Shown here: positions 1 to 7,910 of the stretch, piece by piece
Layout: the number at the start of each line of letters is the position of its first letter
How positions within the stretch are numbered: the stretch's first letter is position 1
Source: Salinarimonas sp.
GTDB taxonomy: Bacteria > Pseudomonadota > Alphaproteobacteria > Rhizobiales > Beijerinckiaceae
Direction: 5' to 3'
Length of the DNA stretch: 64,000 nt
Assembly: GCF_040111675.1 (NCBI RefSeq)
Contig: NZ_CP157794.1
Location: forward strand, 916,001 to 980,000
The notes under the pieces: generated by a model
Database searches by the model: none
What the model was told of the DNA's origin: nothing
What the model saw: only the letters and a program-made list of their open reading frames with translations
Position numbers and translations under genes: made by a program

Positions 1-275
1 CCTTCCCGGCCCTGCTCTTCGTCTGGGGCGGCGTGGTGGGCGCGCTCTACACCGTCGGCCTCGCCCATCTCGGCGCGCGCTTCACCGGCCCGGACCTCGC
101 GTCCGCGAACGCCGCCTTCGTCATCCTCTACAATGTCGGCATGATCGTGGGCCCGCCCGCGATCGGCGGGGGCCTCGACCTCGTGCGCCCGCATGGCTTC
201 GCCTACGTGCTGGCGTTGATGTTCGCAGCCTATCTCGTGCTGATCGTGGGGCGGATGGCGTCGGCGCGGGAGTGA
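1..275 (+). CDS. MFS transporter, C-terminal end (cut by window edge)
   Basis: The reading frame is open from the first bases and stops at 273-275, so only about the last 90 residues are present. They form three hydrophobic segments separated by short charged loops, with a glycine/proline-rich turn (IVGPPAIGG) and a final helix ending in RMASARE. This is the look of the last helices of a major facilitator superfamily permease. The substrate cannot be told from this fragment, and the next gene runs on the opposite strand. Confidence 0.7.
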   Translation, partial: FPALLFVWGGVVGALYTVGLAHLGARFTGPDLASANAAFVILYNVGMIVGPPAIGGGLDLVRPHGFAYVLALMFAAYLVLIVGRMASARE

Positions 276-282
276 GACACGG

Positions 283-1239
283 TCACTCGAAGCCGTCGCA
301 GAGCTCGATCGGGTAGCGGCCGGCGAGGAAGGTCTGGACCTCCGCGAGCCGGCCCGTGAAGCGCCGCGCCGCAGGCTCCGGAACGGCGAACTGACCCGTG
401 AAGAAGGAGGGGCTCGGCGGCGATGCCCGAGCGAGCGCCCGCGCGACGCGGCAATCCGCGAAACGCTCCACGACGTCGTCGCCGCGCTCGAGAGACGCGA
501 TGAGGCGCAGGACGTCGACCGCGGCCACCATCGGGAAATCTTCCTGCTCCAGCATGTGGAACGCCACGTCGTCCGCCTGCAGCTCGCGATCTTCGGCGGC
601 GCTGAACGGGGAGAGATCGAGCCCCGCGACCTGCATGGCGTGCGCCGCTTCGTGCGCGACGATGAAGAGCGCGCTCGCGCCCGCCGTATGGGCGAGCCGG
701 ACCGCGACGGGATCGGCCGCGAGGCCGGCGTTGATCCGCGCGTAGCGCTCGGCCGAGACCCCGAGCTCGTCGAGAGCGGACCGCAAGGGAAGCGGCGCGC
801 GCGGAGCGCGTCCGCGCAGCTCGTCCGAGCAACGGCGCTCCTGAGCGTCGCGAAGCTCCGCGTACTGGCGGTCCTGGATGTCGGCAATCCGCGCGAACGC
901 GCCGAGCTCGTCGACACCCAGCGCATACAGGATCCACGGCTGGCTGAAGAAGAGCTGCAGCTGCGGATACAGGATCGGCACGCCGACCCGGTCCTCGTGC
1001 CGTACCTCGGGGGTGCGCAGACAGGGACCCTGCAGGATCTCGAGAGGATAGTCCCTCACCGCCTCGGCATAGGAGGGGCCGAGGTGGAGCGCGATGCCGG
1101 GCTTGATGTTCTCCTCCCAGACCGGCGCCAGCTCGGAAAGGATGCGCCGAAGCTCGCGCTCCGCATCGGCCTGCGTCTGCGCGGGCGCGGGCGTCGACGC
1201 GACCGCGAGGAACAGGATGAACGCGAGCCTGGCGATCAC
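283..1239 (-). CDS. Secreted HExxH metallopeptidase-like protein
   Basis: The product is 318 residues. The GTG start at 1239 overlaps the TGA of the upstream gene (GTGA), so the two genes are translationally coupled. The N-terminus (IARLAFILFLAVASTPAPAQ) is a clear signal peptide with an AQ cleavage site, placing the protein in the periplasm or envelope. A HEAAH motif fits HExxH zinc binding, and about 20 residues later an acidic ELQADDVAF segment could provide the third ligand, as in M48-like peptidases. The exact family is not recognised and the substrate is unknown. The overlap with a membrane protein gene suggests a membrane-associated partner. Confidence 0.65.
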   Translation of the reverse strand: MIARLAFILFLAVASTPAPAQTQADAERELRRILSELAPVWEENIKPGIALHLGPSYAEAVRDYPLEILQGPCLRTPEVRHEDRVGVPILYPQLQLFFSQPWILYALGVDELGAFARIADIQDRQYAELRDAQERRCSDELRGRAPRAPLPLRSALDELGVSAERYARINAGLAADPVAVRLAHTAGASALFIVAHEAAHAMQVAGLDLSPFSAAEDRELQADDVAFHMLEQEDFPMVAAVDVLRLIASLERGDDVVERFADCRVARALARASPPSPSFFTGQFAVPEPAARRFTGRLAEVQTFLAGRYPIELCDGFE

Positions 1240-1862
1240 GGGGCGAGTTCCTTGGTGACGAGGTTCTCGACACGGCGATAGGAAAGCTCCTGGGAGGCGG
1301 TGAGACGGTCCCTCGCGACCTCGCCGCTTTCGACCCTGCAGTAGACGATCAGGTCCGCCGGATCGCTCACCATGCGGACGATCTGGTGGACCAGGTTCCC
1401 CCGCATCGCCCCGTCGGTCTGGAGGTAGCGAACGAGGATCTGCCCCACCTCCTCTCGGCTGGGCGCGCCGGGACTGCCGGCGTCGGGGACCGCGTTGAGG
1501 GCGCCCACGAACAATTGGAGCGTCTCGGGATACCCGCCGTCGGCTCCCGAGGTCCGCGCATAGGTCAGGTCGGCGCAAATGCCGCCACGCGGCAGGCCGG
1601 GCGGCTCGATCGCCGACGGGACGAAGAGGAGCCCAGCGATGAAGCCGGCGCCGACGAAGATCATCGCCAAGCCGGGCGACGCCTTGATCGCAGGAAGCAG
1701 CCCCTCGAGAAATCCGCCCTGTGCGCCCTCGTCGTCGCCGGATGCCGGTGCGCTGCTGCGGCGAAGAGCCTTGTAGAAGACGAGGATGATGCCGGACGCG
1801 ATGAGCAGCACGCCTGCGCCGAGCGCGGTGCGCAGAATCAGGTCGTACATCGCCAGCGACAT
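1236..1862 (-). CDS. Membrane protein of unknown function, partner of the downstream peptidase
   Basis: The ATG at 1862 has a GGGGGC ribosome-binding stretch about 9 bases upstream; an in-frame TTG at 1916 would add 18 residues and another partial hydrophobic segment. The protein of about 208 residues has an N-terminal transmembrane helix (ALGAGVLLIASGIILVFY), a charged linker, a second helix (GLAMIFVGAGFIAGLLF), then a soluble region of about 130 residues with cysteines that is probably periplasmic. No family is recognised. It overlaps the metallopeptidase-like gene by 4 bases and is very likely expressed with it. Confidence 0.6.
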   Translation of the reverse strand: MSLAMYDLILRTALGAGVLLIASGIILVFYKALRRSSAPASGDDEGAQGGFLEGLLPAIKASPGLAMIFVGAGFIAGLLFVPSAIEPPGLPRGGICADLTYARTSGADGGYPETLQLFVGALNAVPDAGSPGAPSREEVGQILVRYLQTDGAMRGNLVHQIVRMVSDPADLIVYCRVESGEVARDRLTASQELSYRRVENLVTKELAP

Positions 1863-1991
1863 CGTCACAGCCCCCAGTAGGGATGCGAAGATGAACCACC
1901 GAGCGGGTTCTTGCAACAGGGGCGAGTATCGCCGCCGCCTCGGCTTCGCTGGCAGCGGTCGCGCCGGTCGCGCCCGTATCGCATTCCGCCC

Positions 1992-2020
1992 TTGACCTTC
2001 GCGCCGCGATCCCGCATAGA
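1992..2020 (+). promoter_or_regulatory. Probable sigma-70-type promoter of rpmG
   Basis: TTGACC at 1992-1997 is followed after 17 bases by CATAGA at 2015-2020. It lies about 105 bases upstream of the rpmG start and no other + strand gene is near. Between it and rpmG is a perfect 8-bp GC hairpin (see the next entry). Confidence 0.45.
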
Positions 2021-2031
2021 CACGCGACTTC

Positions 2032-2059
2032 GGCCGGGCTCGCCCGGCCTCTTCGTTTT
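2032..2059 (+). promoter_or_regulatory. GC hairpin with T-rich tail in the rpmG leader
   Basis: GGCCGGGC at 2032-2039 and GCCCGGCC at 2042-2049 form a perfect stem with a two-base loop (in practice a 7-bp stem and 4-base loop), followed by TCTTCGTTTT. It sits between the likely promoter and the rpmG start, so it has the shape of a leader attenuator or an intrinsic terminator. No upstream + strand gene needs a terminator here. Confidence 0.35.
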
Positions 2060-2125
2060 GGCGGCTCGAGCGTGGCCTTTCAGGCGCGCGCCATGTGGCC
2101 GCATCGAGCGCGCACGAGGACGATC

Positions 2126-2293
2126 ATGGCCAAGGCCGTCACCATCAAGGTCAAGCTGCTGTCGACCGCCGACACCGGCTTCTTCTACGTCACCAAGAAG
2201 AACACCCGCACGATGACCGAGAAAATGTCGATGCGGAAGTACGACCCGGTGGCGAAGAAGCACGTCGAGTTCAAGGAGACGAAGATCAAGTGA
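2126..2293 (+). CDS. rpmG: 50S ribosomal protein L33
   Basis: The product is 55 residues, starting [20 protein letters not shown] and ending [12 protein letters not shown], which is the standard length and sequence pattern of bacterial L33 in the large ribosomal subunit. The ATG at 2126 is preceded by GAGGA at 2116-2120; an in-frame upstream ATG would add an unrelated basic extension and was rejected. It lacks the zinc-binding cysteine pairs, as in the C-minus form common in Proteobacteria. It is a single gene followed by a strong terminator. Confidence 0.95.
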   Translation: MAKAVTIKVKLLSTADTGFFYVTKKNTRTMTEKMSMRKYDPVAKKHVEFKETKIK

Positions 2294-2341
2294 GACCGCC
2301 GGGCCGCCTCGCGCGGCTCGCACTCGCCCGATCTCGACCCG

Positions 2342-2370
2342 AAAAGGCGCCCCTCGCGGGCGCCTTTTTT
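2342..2370 (+). terminator. Intrinsic terminator after rpmG
   Basis: An 11-bp stem (AAAAGGCGCCC with GGGCGCCTTTT, loop CTCGC) runs into six T residues. The A-tract on the left makes it able to work in both directions, so it may also terminate hrpB, which ends at 2377 from the other side. Confidence 0.85.
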
Positions 2371-2376
2371 CGTGTC

Positions 2377-4848
2377 TCACGTCCCTCGAGGTTTCGCACG
2401 CGTCGTCGGCGCGGCGGCGGCCGGGTCCTCGGGCCAGACGTGCCTGGGGTAGCGCCCGCGCATCTCGGCGCGCACGGCGGCCCAGGAGCCGCGCCAGAAG
2501 CCCGGCAGGTCCTTCGTCACCTGGATCGGGCGGTGCGCCGGCGAGAGCAGCTCCAGCACCAAGGGCCGCCGCCCGCCGGCGAGCGCCGGGTGCGTGTCGA
2601 GCCCGTAGAGCTCCTGCACGCGGATGGCGATCGCCGGCTCCTCGCCCTCGTAGTCGACCGCGACCGACGTGCCGGTCGGCGCGCGCCAATGGGTGGGCGC
2701 CTCGGTCTCGAGACGGCGCGCGAGCTCGTAGGGCAGGAGCGCGCGCAGGCCCTCGATCACGTCCGAGGCCTCGATCTGGGCGAGCGCGGTCTTGCCCGAC
2801 AGCATCGGCGCGAGCCAGGTCTCGATCGTTTCAGCCAGCGCGTCGTTCGAGACGTCCGGCCACGGTTCGCCCTCGGCCGCGCGCAGGAAGGCGATGCGGC
2901 GGCGCAGCTGGGCGGCGGCCTTCGACCAGGGCAGCGCCTCGATCCCGAGCTTCGCCACCCCCCGCGCCAGCACCGCGGGCGTGTCGGGGTCGTCGGCCAG
3001 CGGGATCGGGCGCTCGGACAGGATCACCGATCCGATCCGCCGCGCGGCGCGCCCACGCACGGCCCTGGCTTTCACGTCGAAGGCGACCTCGTCGCGCGCG
3101 CGGATCCGCTCGGGGAAGAGCGCCTCGATCTCCTCGGGCGACAGCGCCGCAGCGGCGAGCACCCGCGCCGATCCCGCCGCGCCGGCGATCTCGGCGACGG
3201 CGAGAAAGGGCTCGCGGGCGAGCGCCAGATGCGGCTCCAAAGCCGCGCCGCGACCGTTGGCTAGGACGACCTCGCCGGGCCTGCCGCGGGCGCGGGCGAT
3301 GCGGTCCGGATAGGCCAACGCCACCAGCGCGCCGACCGAGAGGCCCTCCGGCGCGCGCGGGGCGATACCCTCGCTCGCCTGCGCGGCCCACGAGCGGGCG
3401 AGGCGGCGCATGTCCTCGGCGCGCCCACCCTTTTCGCGCGCGACGCGGTCGAGCCGGTGGGCGAGGTCGACGTCGTCCCCGCCGAGCCCGCGCTCGACGA
3501 GGAGCGCTGCGACTTCCGCCGCGCGTGAGGCCTCCCCGCGCTCGGCCGCGCGGATCGCCATCGCCGCGAGCCGCGGCGGCAGCGGCAGCGCCCGCAGCCT
3601 CGCCCCGAGCGGGGTGAGCCGGCCGTCGGCGTCGAGGGCGCCGATCTCGGCGAGCAGCGCGCGGGCCTCCGCGAGCGCCGGGCGCGGCGGGGCGTCGAGG
3701 AAGGGCAGCGTCGTCGGGTCGGAGACGCCCCAGGCGGCGCAGTCGAGGACGAGGGAGGAGAGGTCGGCGGCGAGGATCTCCGGCGTCGCGAAGGGCTGGA
3801 GCGCCCCCGTCGCCGCCTCCTCCCAGAGCCGGTAGCAGACGCCCGGCTCCGTGCGCCCGGCGCGGCCGCGACGCTGGTCGGCGGAGGCGCGCGAGACGCG
3901 CACCGTCGCGAGCCGCGTGATCCCGACCGCCGGCTCGTAGACCGGCACGCGGGCGAGGCCCGAATCGATCACGACGCGCACGCCCTCGATCGTCAGCGAG
4001 GTCTCGGCGATGGCGGTGGCGAGCACCACCTTGCGCCGCCCCGCGGGCGCGGGAGAGACCGCCCGGTCCTGCGCCCCGCGCTCGAGCGCGCCGTAGAGCG
4101 GCGCGATCTCGACCGCGGTGTCGCGCACCCGCTCGCGCAGGATCTGCTCGGTGCGGCGGATCTCGGCCTGGCCGGGCAGGAAGACGAGGAGCGAGCCCGT
4201 CTCCTCCGAAAGCGCGCGCAACGCCGATGCGGCGACCGCCTCCTCGATGCGCTGGCGCGGGTCGCGGCCGACATGGCGCGTCTCGACCGGGTAGGCGCGG
4301 CCCTCGGATGCGATCACCGGCGCGTCGTCGAGGAGCGCCGCGACCCGCGCGCCGTCGAGTGTGGCCGACATCACGAGCAGCCGCAGGTCCTCGCGCAGGC
4401 CGCCCTGGGCGTCGCGGGCCAGCGCGAGCCCGAGATCGGCGTCGAGCGAGCGCTCGTGAAACTCGTCGAACAGCACCGCCGCGACGCCCTCCAGCGTCGG
4501 GTCGTCGAGGATCATGCGGGTGAACACGCCCTCGGTGACGACCTCGATGCGCGTTCTCGCCGACACCCTGGTCCCGAGCCGGACGCGCAGGCCCACCGTC
4601 TCGCCCACGCGCTCGCCCAGCGTCTGCGCCATGCGCTCCGCGGCGGCGCGGGCGGCGAGGCGGCGGGGCTCCAGGACGATCAGCTTTCCGCCAGCGGTCC
4701 ACGGCTCGTCGAGGAGCGCGAGCGGCACGCGCGTCGTCTTGCCCGCCCCGGGCGGGGCGACGAGCACCGCGCTCGACCGGTCGCGCAGGGCGGTGGCGAG
4801 GTCGGCGAGGACGGCGTCGATGGGCAGGGGCGTGTCGAAAGCGCGCAT
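2377..4848 (-). CDS. hrpB: ATP-dependent helicase HrpB
   Basis: The product is 823 residues, the usual length of HrpB, a DEAH-type superfamily 2 helicase. From the ATG at 4848 it shows Walker A (PPGAGKTTRVPLALL) at about residue 30-45, motif Ia (LEPRRLAARA), a DEFH Walker B (FDEFHERSLDADL), motif III SAT, motif VI QRRGRAGR, a helicase-associated domain, and an HrpB C-terminal domain ending with the typical PIQVTKDLPGFW. The frame stays open far upstream but those residues are low-complexity shadow. HrpB is a non-essential RNA helicase-like protein whose exact substrate in alphaproteobacteria is not settled. Confidence 0.93.
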   Translation of the reverse strand: MRAFDTPLPIDAVLADLATALRDRSSAVLVAPPGAGKTTRVPLALLDEPWTAGGKLIVLEPRRLAARAAAERMAQTLGERVGETVGLRVRLGTRVSARTRIEVVTEGVFTRMILDDPTLEGVAAVLFDEFHERSLDADLGLALARDAQGGLREDLRLLVMSATLDGARVAALLDDAPVIASEGRAYPVETRHVGRDPRQRIEEAVAASALRALSEETGSLLVFLPGQAEIRRTEQILRERVRDTAVEIAPLYGALERGAQDRAVSPAPAGRRKVVLATAIAETSLTIEGVRVVIDSGLARVPVYEPAVGITRLATVRVSRASADQRRGRAGRTEPGVCYRLWEEAATGALQPFATPEILAADLSSLVLDCAAWGVSDPTTLPFLDAPPRPALAEARALLAEIGALDADGRLTPLGARLRALPLPPRLAAMAIRAAERGEASRAAEVAALLVERGLGGDDVDLAHRLDRVAREKGGRAEDMRRLARSWAAQASEGIAPRAPEGLSVGALVALAYPDRIARARGRPGEVVLANGRGAALEPHLALAREPFLAVAEIAGAAGSARVLAAAALSPEEIEALFPERIRARDEVAFDVKARAVRGRAARRIGSVILSERPIPLADDPDTPAVLARGVAKLGIEALPWSKAAAQLRRRIAFLRAAEGEPWPDVSNDALAETIETWLAPMLSGKTALAQIEASDVIEGLRALLPYELARRLETEAPTHWRAPTGTSVAVDYEGEEPAIAIRVQELYGLDTHPALAGGRRPLVLELLSPAHRPIQVTKDLPGFWRGSWAAVRAEMRGRYPRHVWPEDPAAAAPTTRAKPRGT

Positions 4849-4960
4849 GCGGCGGGTGATGGCAAGGACGGCGGCCGCGCGCAAGCGGCCACCTCCCGCC
4901 AAAGCGATCGCGGCGTCCCTGCTCCGCGCCGTCCCGCCGGCTGACGACGGGCGTTCGCGG

Positions 4961-5254
4961 TCAGCCCTTCCGCGCTTCCTTGTCGAGCTCCGCCTTCGAG
5001 GGCGCGACCTTGTCCGAGCGGATGCCGGTCTTGTGCTTCTCGACGAAGTCGTCCGTGTCCGGCTGGTCGGTGCGGGACTCCGCCTGCGTCTGGCGCTCGT
5101 TGTGCTGGCGCAGCTGGTCCTGGCCGTGCAGCTCGTTGTCGCCCATGCGCTTTCCGGCGAGCTCGTCCTCGCGGGTGACGTTCTCCGGCACGTCCGCGAC
5201 GTGCTCCGCGTGCCGCGTCGTGTCGTGCCCCATTCCCTTGCCGGCCTTGGCCAT
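4961..5254 (-). CDS. Small charged hydrophilic protein, unknown function
   Basis: The product is 97 residues. The start at 5254 is supported by GGAGAG a few bases upstream. It begins MAKAGKGMGHDTTRHAEHVA and is very rich in Asp, Glu, Lys, Gln and His with no hydrophobic core, so it is probably disordered, in the manner of small stress or desiccation-associated proteins. No family is recognised. It follows the upstream end of hrpB on the same strand, with a 112-base gap. Confidence 0.65.
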   Translation of the reverse strand: MAKAGKGMGHDTTRHAEHVADVPENVTREDELAGKRMGDNELHGQDQLRQHNERQTQAESRTDQPDTDDFVEKHKTGIRSDKVAPSKAELDKEARKG

Positions 5255-5471
5255 GGCTCTCTCCTTCGCGGTTCGTCGTCGTTCGCAGGGGCAACGGTCG
5301 GGGCGCGGGTGGGGTTTCTTCGGGGAGGGCGAGGGCGCCGTCGACGGGACGATCGGGTGCACGGGGGGGGCGGCCGAGGAGCGGGACGGTCGGCTCCCGG
5401 CGAAGTGCCTTGTCGAGCTCGTAAAGAGGGTGTATGCGCCTCTCCATCGCTACCGATGGAGGTTCGGTCGT

Positions 5472-5699
5472 ATGAACGACAGTTCGGTCGCGCGTATCGG
5501 TGTGGACGGAGGACGCGAGCGCGCGTCGGCGGATGCGCCCGCGTCGTCCGAGGCATCGCGTCGGCAGAGCGTGCTGGAGGCCTTTGCCATGCCGGCCGAC
5601 GACTCCCACGACGAGGCTGTCGATGCATTCATCGACGCCGTTTTCGAGGAGATCCTGGCGCAACATCGTGAGAGCGAACGGAGAGAGATCGAGTGGTGA
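5472..5699 (+). CDS. Possible small acidic protein, unknown function
   Basis: The ATG at 5472 is preceded by GGAGG at 5458-5462 and encodes about 75 residues with a C-terminal acidic helix (DEAVDAFIDAVFEEILAQ). Codon use is GC-rich like the surroundings. There is an overlapping open frame on the other strand, and no family is recognised, so this is a moderate-confidence call based on the ribosome-binding site and helix-like composition. Confidence 0.4.
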   Translation: MNDSSVARIGVDGGRERASADAPASSEASRRQSVLEAFAMPADDSHDEAVDAFIDAVFEEILAQHRESERREIEW

Positions 5700-5775
5700 C
5701 CTTCGGCCGCTTCTCGCCCACCGAGCGCCGCGTCCGGGTGATGTCAGCATCTGGATCTCGGCTGTCGCGTGTCGC

Positions 5776-5804
5776 TTGACAGGTTACGTGTCCGGCGCTA
5801 TCGT
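5776..5804 (+). promoter_or_regulatory. Promoter of the higBA-type toxin-antitoxin operon
   Basis: A perfect TTGACA at 5776-5781 is followed after exactly 17 bases by TATCGT at 5799-5804. The toxin ATG at 5819 would then lie only a few bases from the transcription start, suggesting a very short leader. Autoregulation by the antitoxin is expected for this family. Confidence 0.6.
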
Positions 5805-5818
5805 GAGGCACTCTGGAC

Positions 5819-6097
5819 ATGATCGACAGCTTTATTCACAAAGGTCTGAAGGAGCTTTTCGAGACCGGCGAGACTGGAAAGGTCGATAAGCACCTGCACG
5901 CGAGGATTCTGCGACGGCTCGATGTGATGCATAACGCGAAAGATACGAAAGACCTGAATGTACCTGGCTTCGACTTTCACCCGCTCAAGGGGTACAAGCC
6001 GACGAGATACTCCGTTCATGTCAACGGCCCATGGTGCATCACTTTCGAGTTCGAGAACGAAACGGCCACGAGGGTCGACCTCGAACAATATCACTGA
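5819..6097 (+). CDS. higB: RelE/HigB-type mRNA interferase toxin
   Basis: The product is 92 residues, the normal size for HigB-1/YgjN-like toxins of the RelE/ParE superfamily, which cleave mRNA on the ribosome. Hallmarks are the segment HARILRRLDVMHNAKD, the central NVPGFDFHPLKG, and the C-terminal YSVHVNGPWCITFEFEN, which forms the last beta strands of the fold. It precedes its antitoxin by 3 bases, the toxin-first order typical of higBA. It has its own TTGACA promoter just upstream. Confidence 0.85.
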   Translation: MIDSFIHKGLKELFETGETGKVDKHLHARILRRLDVMHNAKDTKDLNVPGFDFHPLKGYKPTRYSVHVNGPWCITFEFENETATRVDLEQYH

Positions 6098-6100
6098 TCG

Positions 6101-6448
6101 ATGAGCCTCGTTGGAACGGAAACACCTCAGATGGCGCAGCTCGCTCACCGCCCCGACCGGGCGCCGACCCATCCCGGCGCCGTCCTCCGCGAGGACGTGC
6201 TTCCGGCGCTCGGCCTGACGGTCACGGAGGTCGCCGGGCATCTCGGCGTCACGCGACAGCAGCTCCATCGTATCCTGTCGGAGCAGTCCGGCATCTCCCC
6301 GGAGATGGCGCTGCGGCTCGGCAAGCTGTGCGGCAACGGCGAGGGGCTCTGGATCCGCATGCAGGAGACCTACGACCTCTGGCATGCGCGCCGCAAGCTC
6401 GGCGACGCACTCGATCGCATCCCGACGCTGCGCGCCCAGATGGCTTGA
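6101..6448 (+). CDS. higA: HigA-type antitoxin, XRE helix-turn-helix
   Basis: The product is 115 residues. A helix-turn-helix at about residues 40-75 (LTVTEVAGHLGVTRQQLHRI) is followed by SGISPEMALRLGKLCGNGEGLW, the signature of HigA-like antitoxins (VapI subfamily). It neutralises the upstream toxin and represses the operon. The start is 3 bases after the toxin stop. The internal ATG at residue 11 (MAQLAHRPDRAPTHPGAVL) matches the usual HigA N-terminus and may be the true start. Confidence 0.87.
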   Translation: MSLVGTETPQMAQLAHRPDRAPTHPGAVLREDVLPALGLTVTEVAGHLGVTRQQLHRILSEQSGISPEMALRLGKLCGNGEGLWIRMQETYDLWHARRKLGDALDRIPTLRAQMA

Positions 6449-6454
6449 CGCGGA

Positions 6455-6474
6455 AGGCGGGCGTTCGCCCGCCT
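6455..6474. terminator. Hairpin between convergent higA and EVE genes
   Basis: AGGCGGGCG at 6455-6463 and CGCCCGCCT at 6466-6474 form a perfect 9-bp inverted repeat (8 bp with a 4-base loop). It lies between two genes that end 35 bases apart on opposite strands. There is no T-run, so it may act as a GC-rich bidirectional terminator or as an mRNA 3'-end stabiliser. Confidence 0.5.
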
Positions 6475-6482
6475 GATCCCCC

Positions 6483-6896
6483 TCACAATCCCCCCATCGC
6501 CCGCACGATGCCCCACTCCTCCTGCGTCACCGGCTGCACGGAGAGGCGCGAATTGTTGACGAGGATCATCTCGGCGAGCCGCGGCTCGGCCTTGATCGCC
6601 TCGAGCGTCACCGGCTTCGGCAGGGGCTCGACGGCCTTGACGTCGACCATGCCGAACCGGCCCGAGGCGTCGGTGTGGTCGGGGTAGTATTCCCGGATCA
6701 CCTCGACGACGCCGACGATCTCCTTGCCCTTGTTGGAATGGTAGAAGAAGCCGCGCTCGCCGATCTTCATCGCCATCAGGTTCTGCTTGGCGACGTGGTT
6801 GCGCACGCCGTTCCAATGGGTGCCGGCCTCGCCCGCCTCGACCTGCTGCTGCCACGACCACACGTCCGGCTCGGACTTGTAGAGCCAATAGGCCAT
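6483..6896 (-). CDS. EVE domain protein
   Basis: The product is 137 residues covering the whole EVE domain (PUA-like fold): MAYWLYKSEPDVWSW at the start, then HWNGVRNHVAKQNLMAMK, GFFYHSNKGKEIVGVVEV and a C-terminal IKAEPRLAEMILVNNSRLS. EVE proteins are thought to recognise modified bases in DNA or RNA. It lies just downstream of gpsA on the same strand with a short gap, so it may be read from the same transcript. Confidence 0.9.
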   Translation of the reverse strand: MAYWLYKSEPDVWSWQQQVEAGEAGTHWNGVRNHVAKQNLMAMKIGERGFFYHSNKGKEIVGVVEVIREYYPDHTDASGRFGMVDVKAVEPLPKPVTLEAIKAEPRLAEMILVNNSRLSVQPVTQEEWGIVRAMGGL

Positions 6897-6923
6897 CGTC
6901 TTCTCGCCCCCGTCTCGTTCTTC

Positions 6924-7910
6924 TCAATCCTCGGCCTTCAAGGGCCGGCTCATCAACGTGTCCATCGTCTCCGCGAGGCTCGCGCGCCCCGCGACCAGCG
7001 CGGCGACCGCCTCCGCGACCGGCATCTCGACGCCCCGCGCATGCGCCATGGCGACGAGCGCCTCCGCCGTGAAGGCGCCCTCGACGAGCTTGCCGCCCGC
7101 GGCCTCCTCCACGGACAGGCCCCGGCCCAGGCGCTCGCCGAAGGCGAAGTTGCGCGACTGGCCGGAGCCGCAGGTGAGCACCACGTCGCCGAGCCCCGAG
7201 AGCCCCATCAGCGTCTCGGACCGGCCGCCATAGGCGCGGGCGAAGCGCATGAGCTCGGCGAAGCCGCGGGCGGTGAGCGCGGCCTTGGCGCTCTCGCCGA
7301 GCCCCCGGCCGATGGCGGCCCCGCAGGCGATGGCGAGCACGTTCTTCGCCGACCCGCCGATCTCCACGCCGCGCAGGTCGCGGGAATGATAGACCCGCAG
7401 CGCCTTGCCCGAGAGCCGCGCGGCGAGCCGGGCGGCGAGGCCTTCCTGCGGCGCAGCGAGCGTCACGGCGGTGGGCAGCCCGCGGGCGACGTCGTGGGCG
7501 AAGCTCGGGCCGGAGAGCGCCGCCACCGGCGAACCCGGTCGCAGGTCCGCGACCACGTCGGAGAGGAAGAAGCTCGTCGCCCGCTCGATGCCCTTGGCGC
7601 AGATCACGAGGGGCGCCTCGGGCGCCAGGACCAGCGGCAGCGCGGTGGTCACCTCGCGCACGGCCTGGGCCGGCACGACGAGGAGCGCCGCGTCGCAGGC
7701 GGAGAGGTCCGGGAGCGCCGAGGTCGGCCGCACCGCATCGGGCAGCGCGACGCCGGGCAGGAAGCGGGCGTTCTCGCGCGTCTCGCGCATCGCGCGCGCA
7801 TGGTCCGGGTCGCGGGTCCAGAGCACCACGTCGCAGCCGGCCGCCGCGGCGGCGTTGGCGAGCGCCGTGCCCCAGGCGCCGGCGCCGACGATGCCGAGCG
7901 GGGCGCTCAC
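6924..7910 (-). CDS. gpsA: Glycerol-3-phosphate dehydrogenase [NAD(P)+]
   Basis: The product is 328 residues and reduces dihydroxyacetone phosphate to sn-glycerol-3-phosphate for phospholipid synthesis in the cytoplasm. An N-terminal Rossmann motif ([12 protein letters not shown]), ICAKGIE, the catalytic lysine region [13 protein letters not shown] and the C-terminal [12 protein letters not shown] are all present. The GTG start at 7910 overlaps the tsaD stop (GTGA), so it is coupled to tsaD. The longer upstream open frame is a shadow of tsaD. Confidence 0.95.
   Translation of the reverse strand: MSAPLGIVGAGAWGTALANAAAAAGCDVVLWTRDPDHARAMRETRENARFLPGVALPDAVRPTSALPDLSACDAALLVVPAQAVREVTTALPLVLAPEAPLVICAKGIERATSFFLSDVVADLRPGSPVAALSGPSFAHDVARGLPTAVTLAAPQEGLAARLAARLSGKALRVYHSRDLRGVEIGGSAKNVLAIACGAAIGRGLGESAKAALTARGFAELMRFARAYGGRSETLMGLSGLGDVVLTCGSGQSRNFAFGERLGRGLSVEEAAGGKLVEGAFTAEALVAMAHARGVEMPVAEAVAALVAGRASLAETMDTLMSRPLKAED

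Noticed and set aside
5450..5632. 60-residue minus strand frame opposite the small acidic protein
   Set aside because: It lacks a ribosome-binding site and has Ser/Arg-rich shadow composition; the + strand frame has a GGAGG site.
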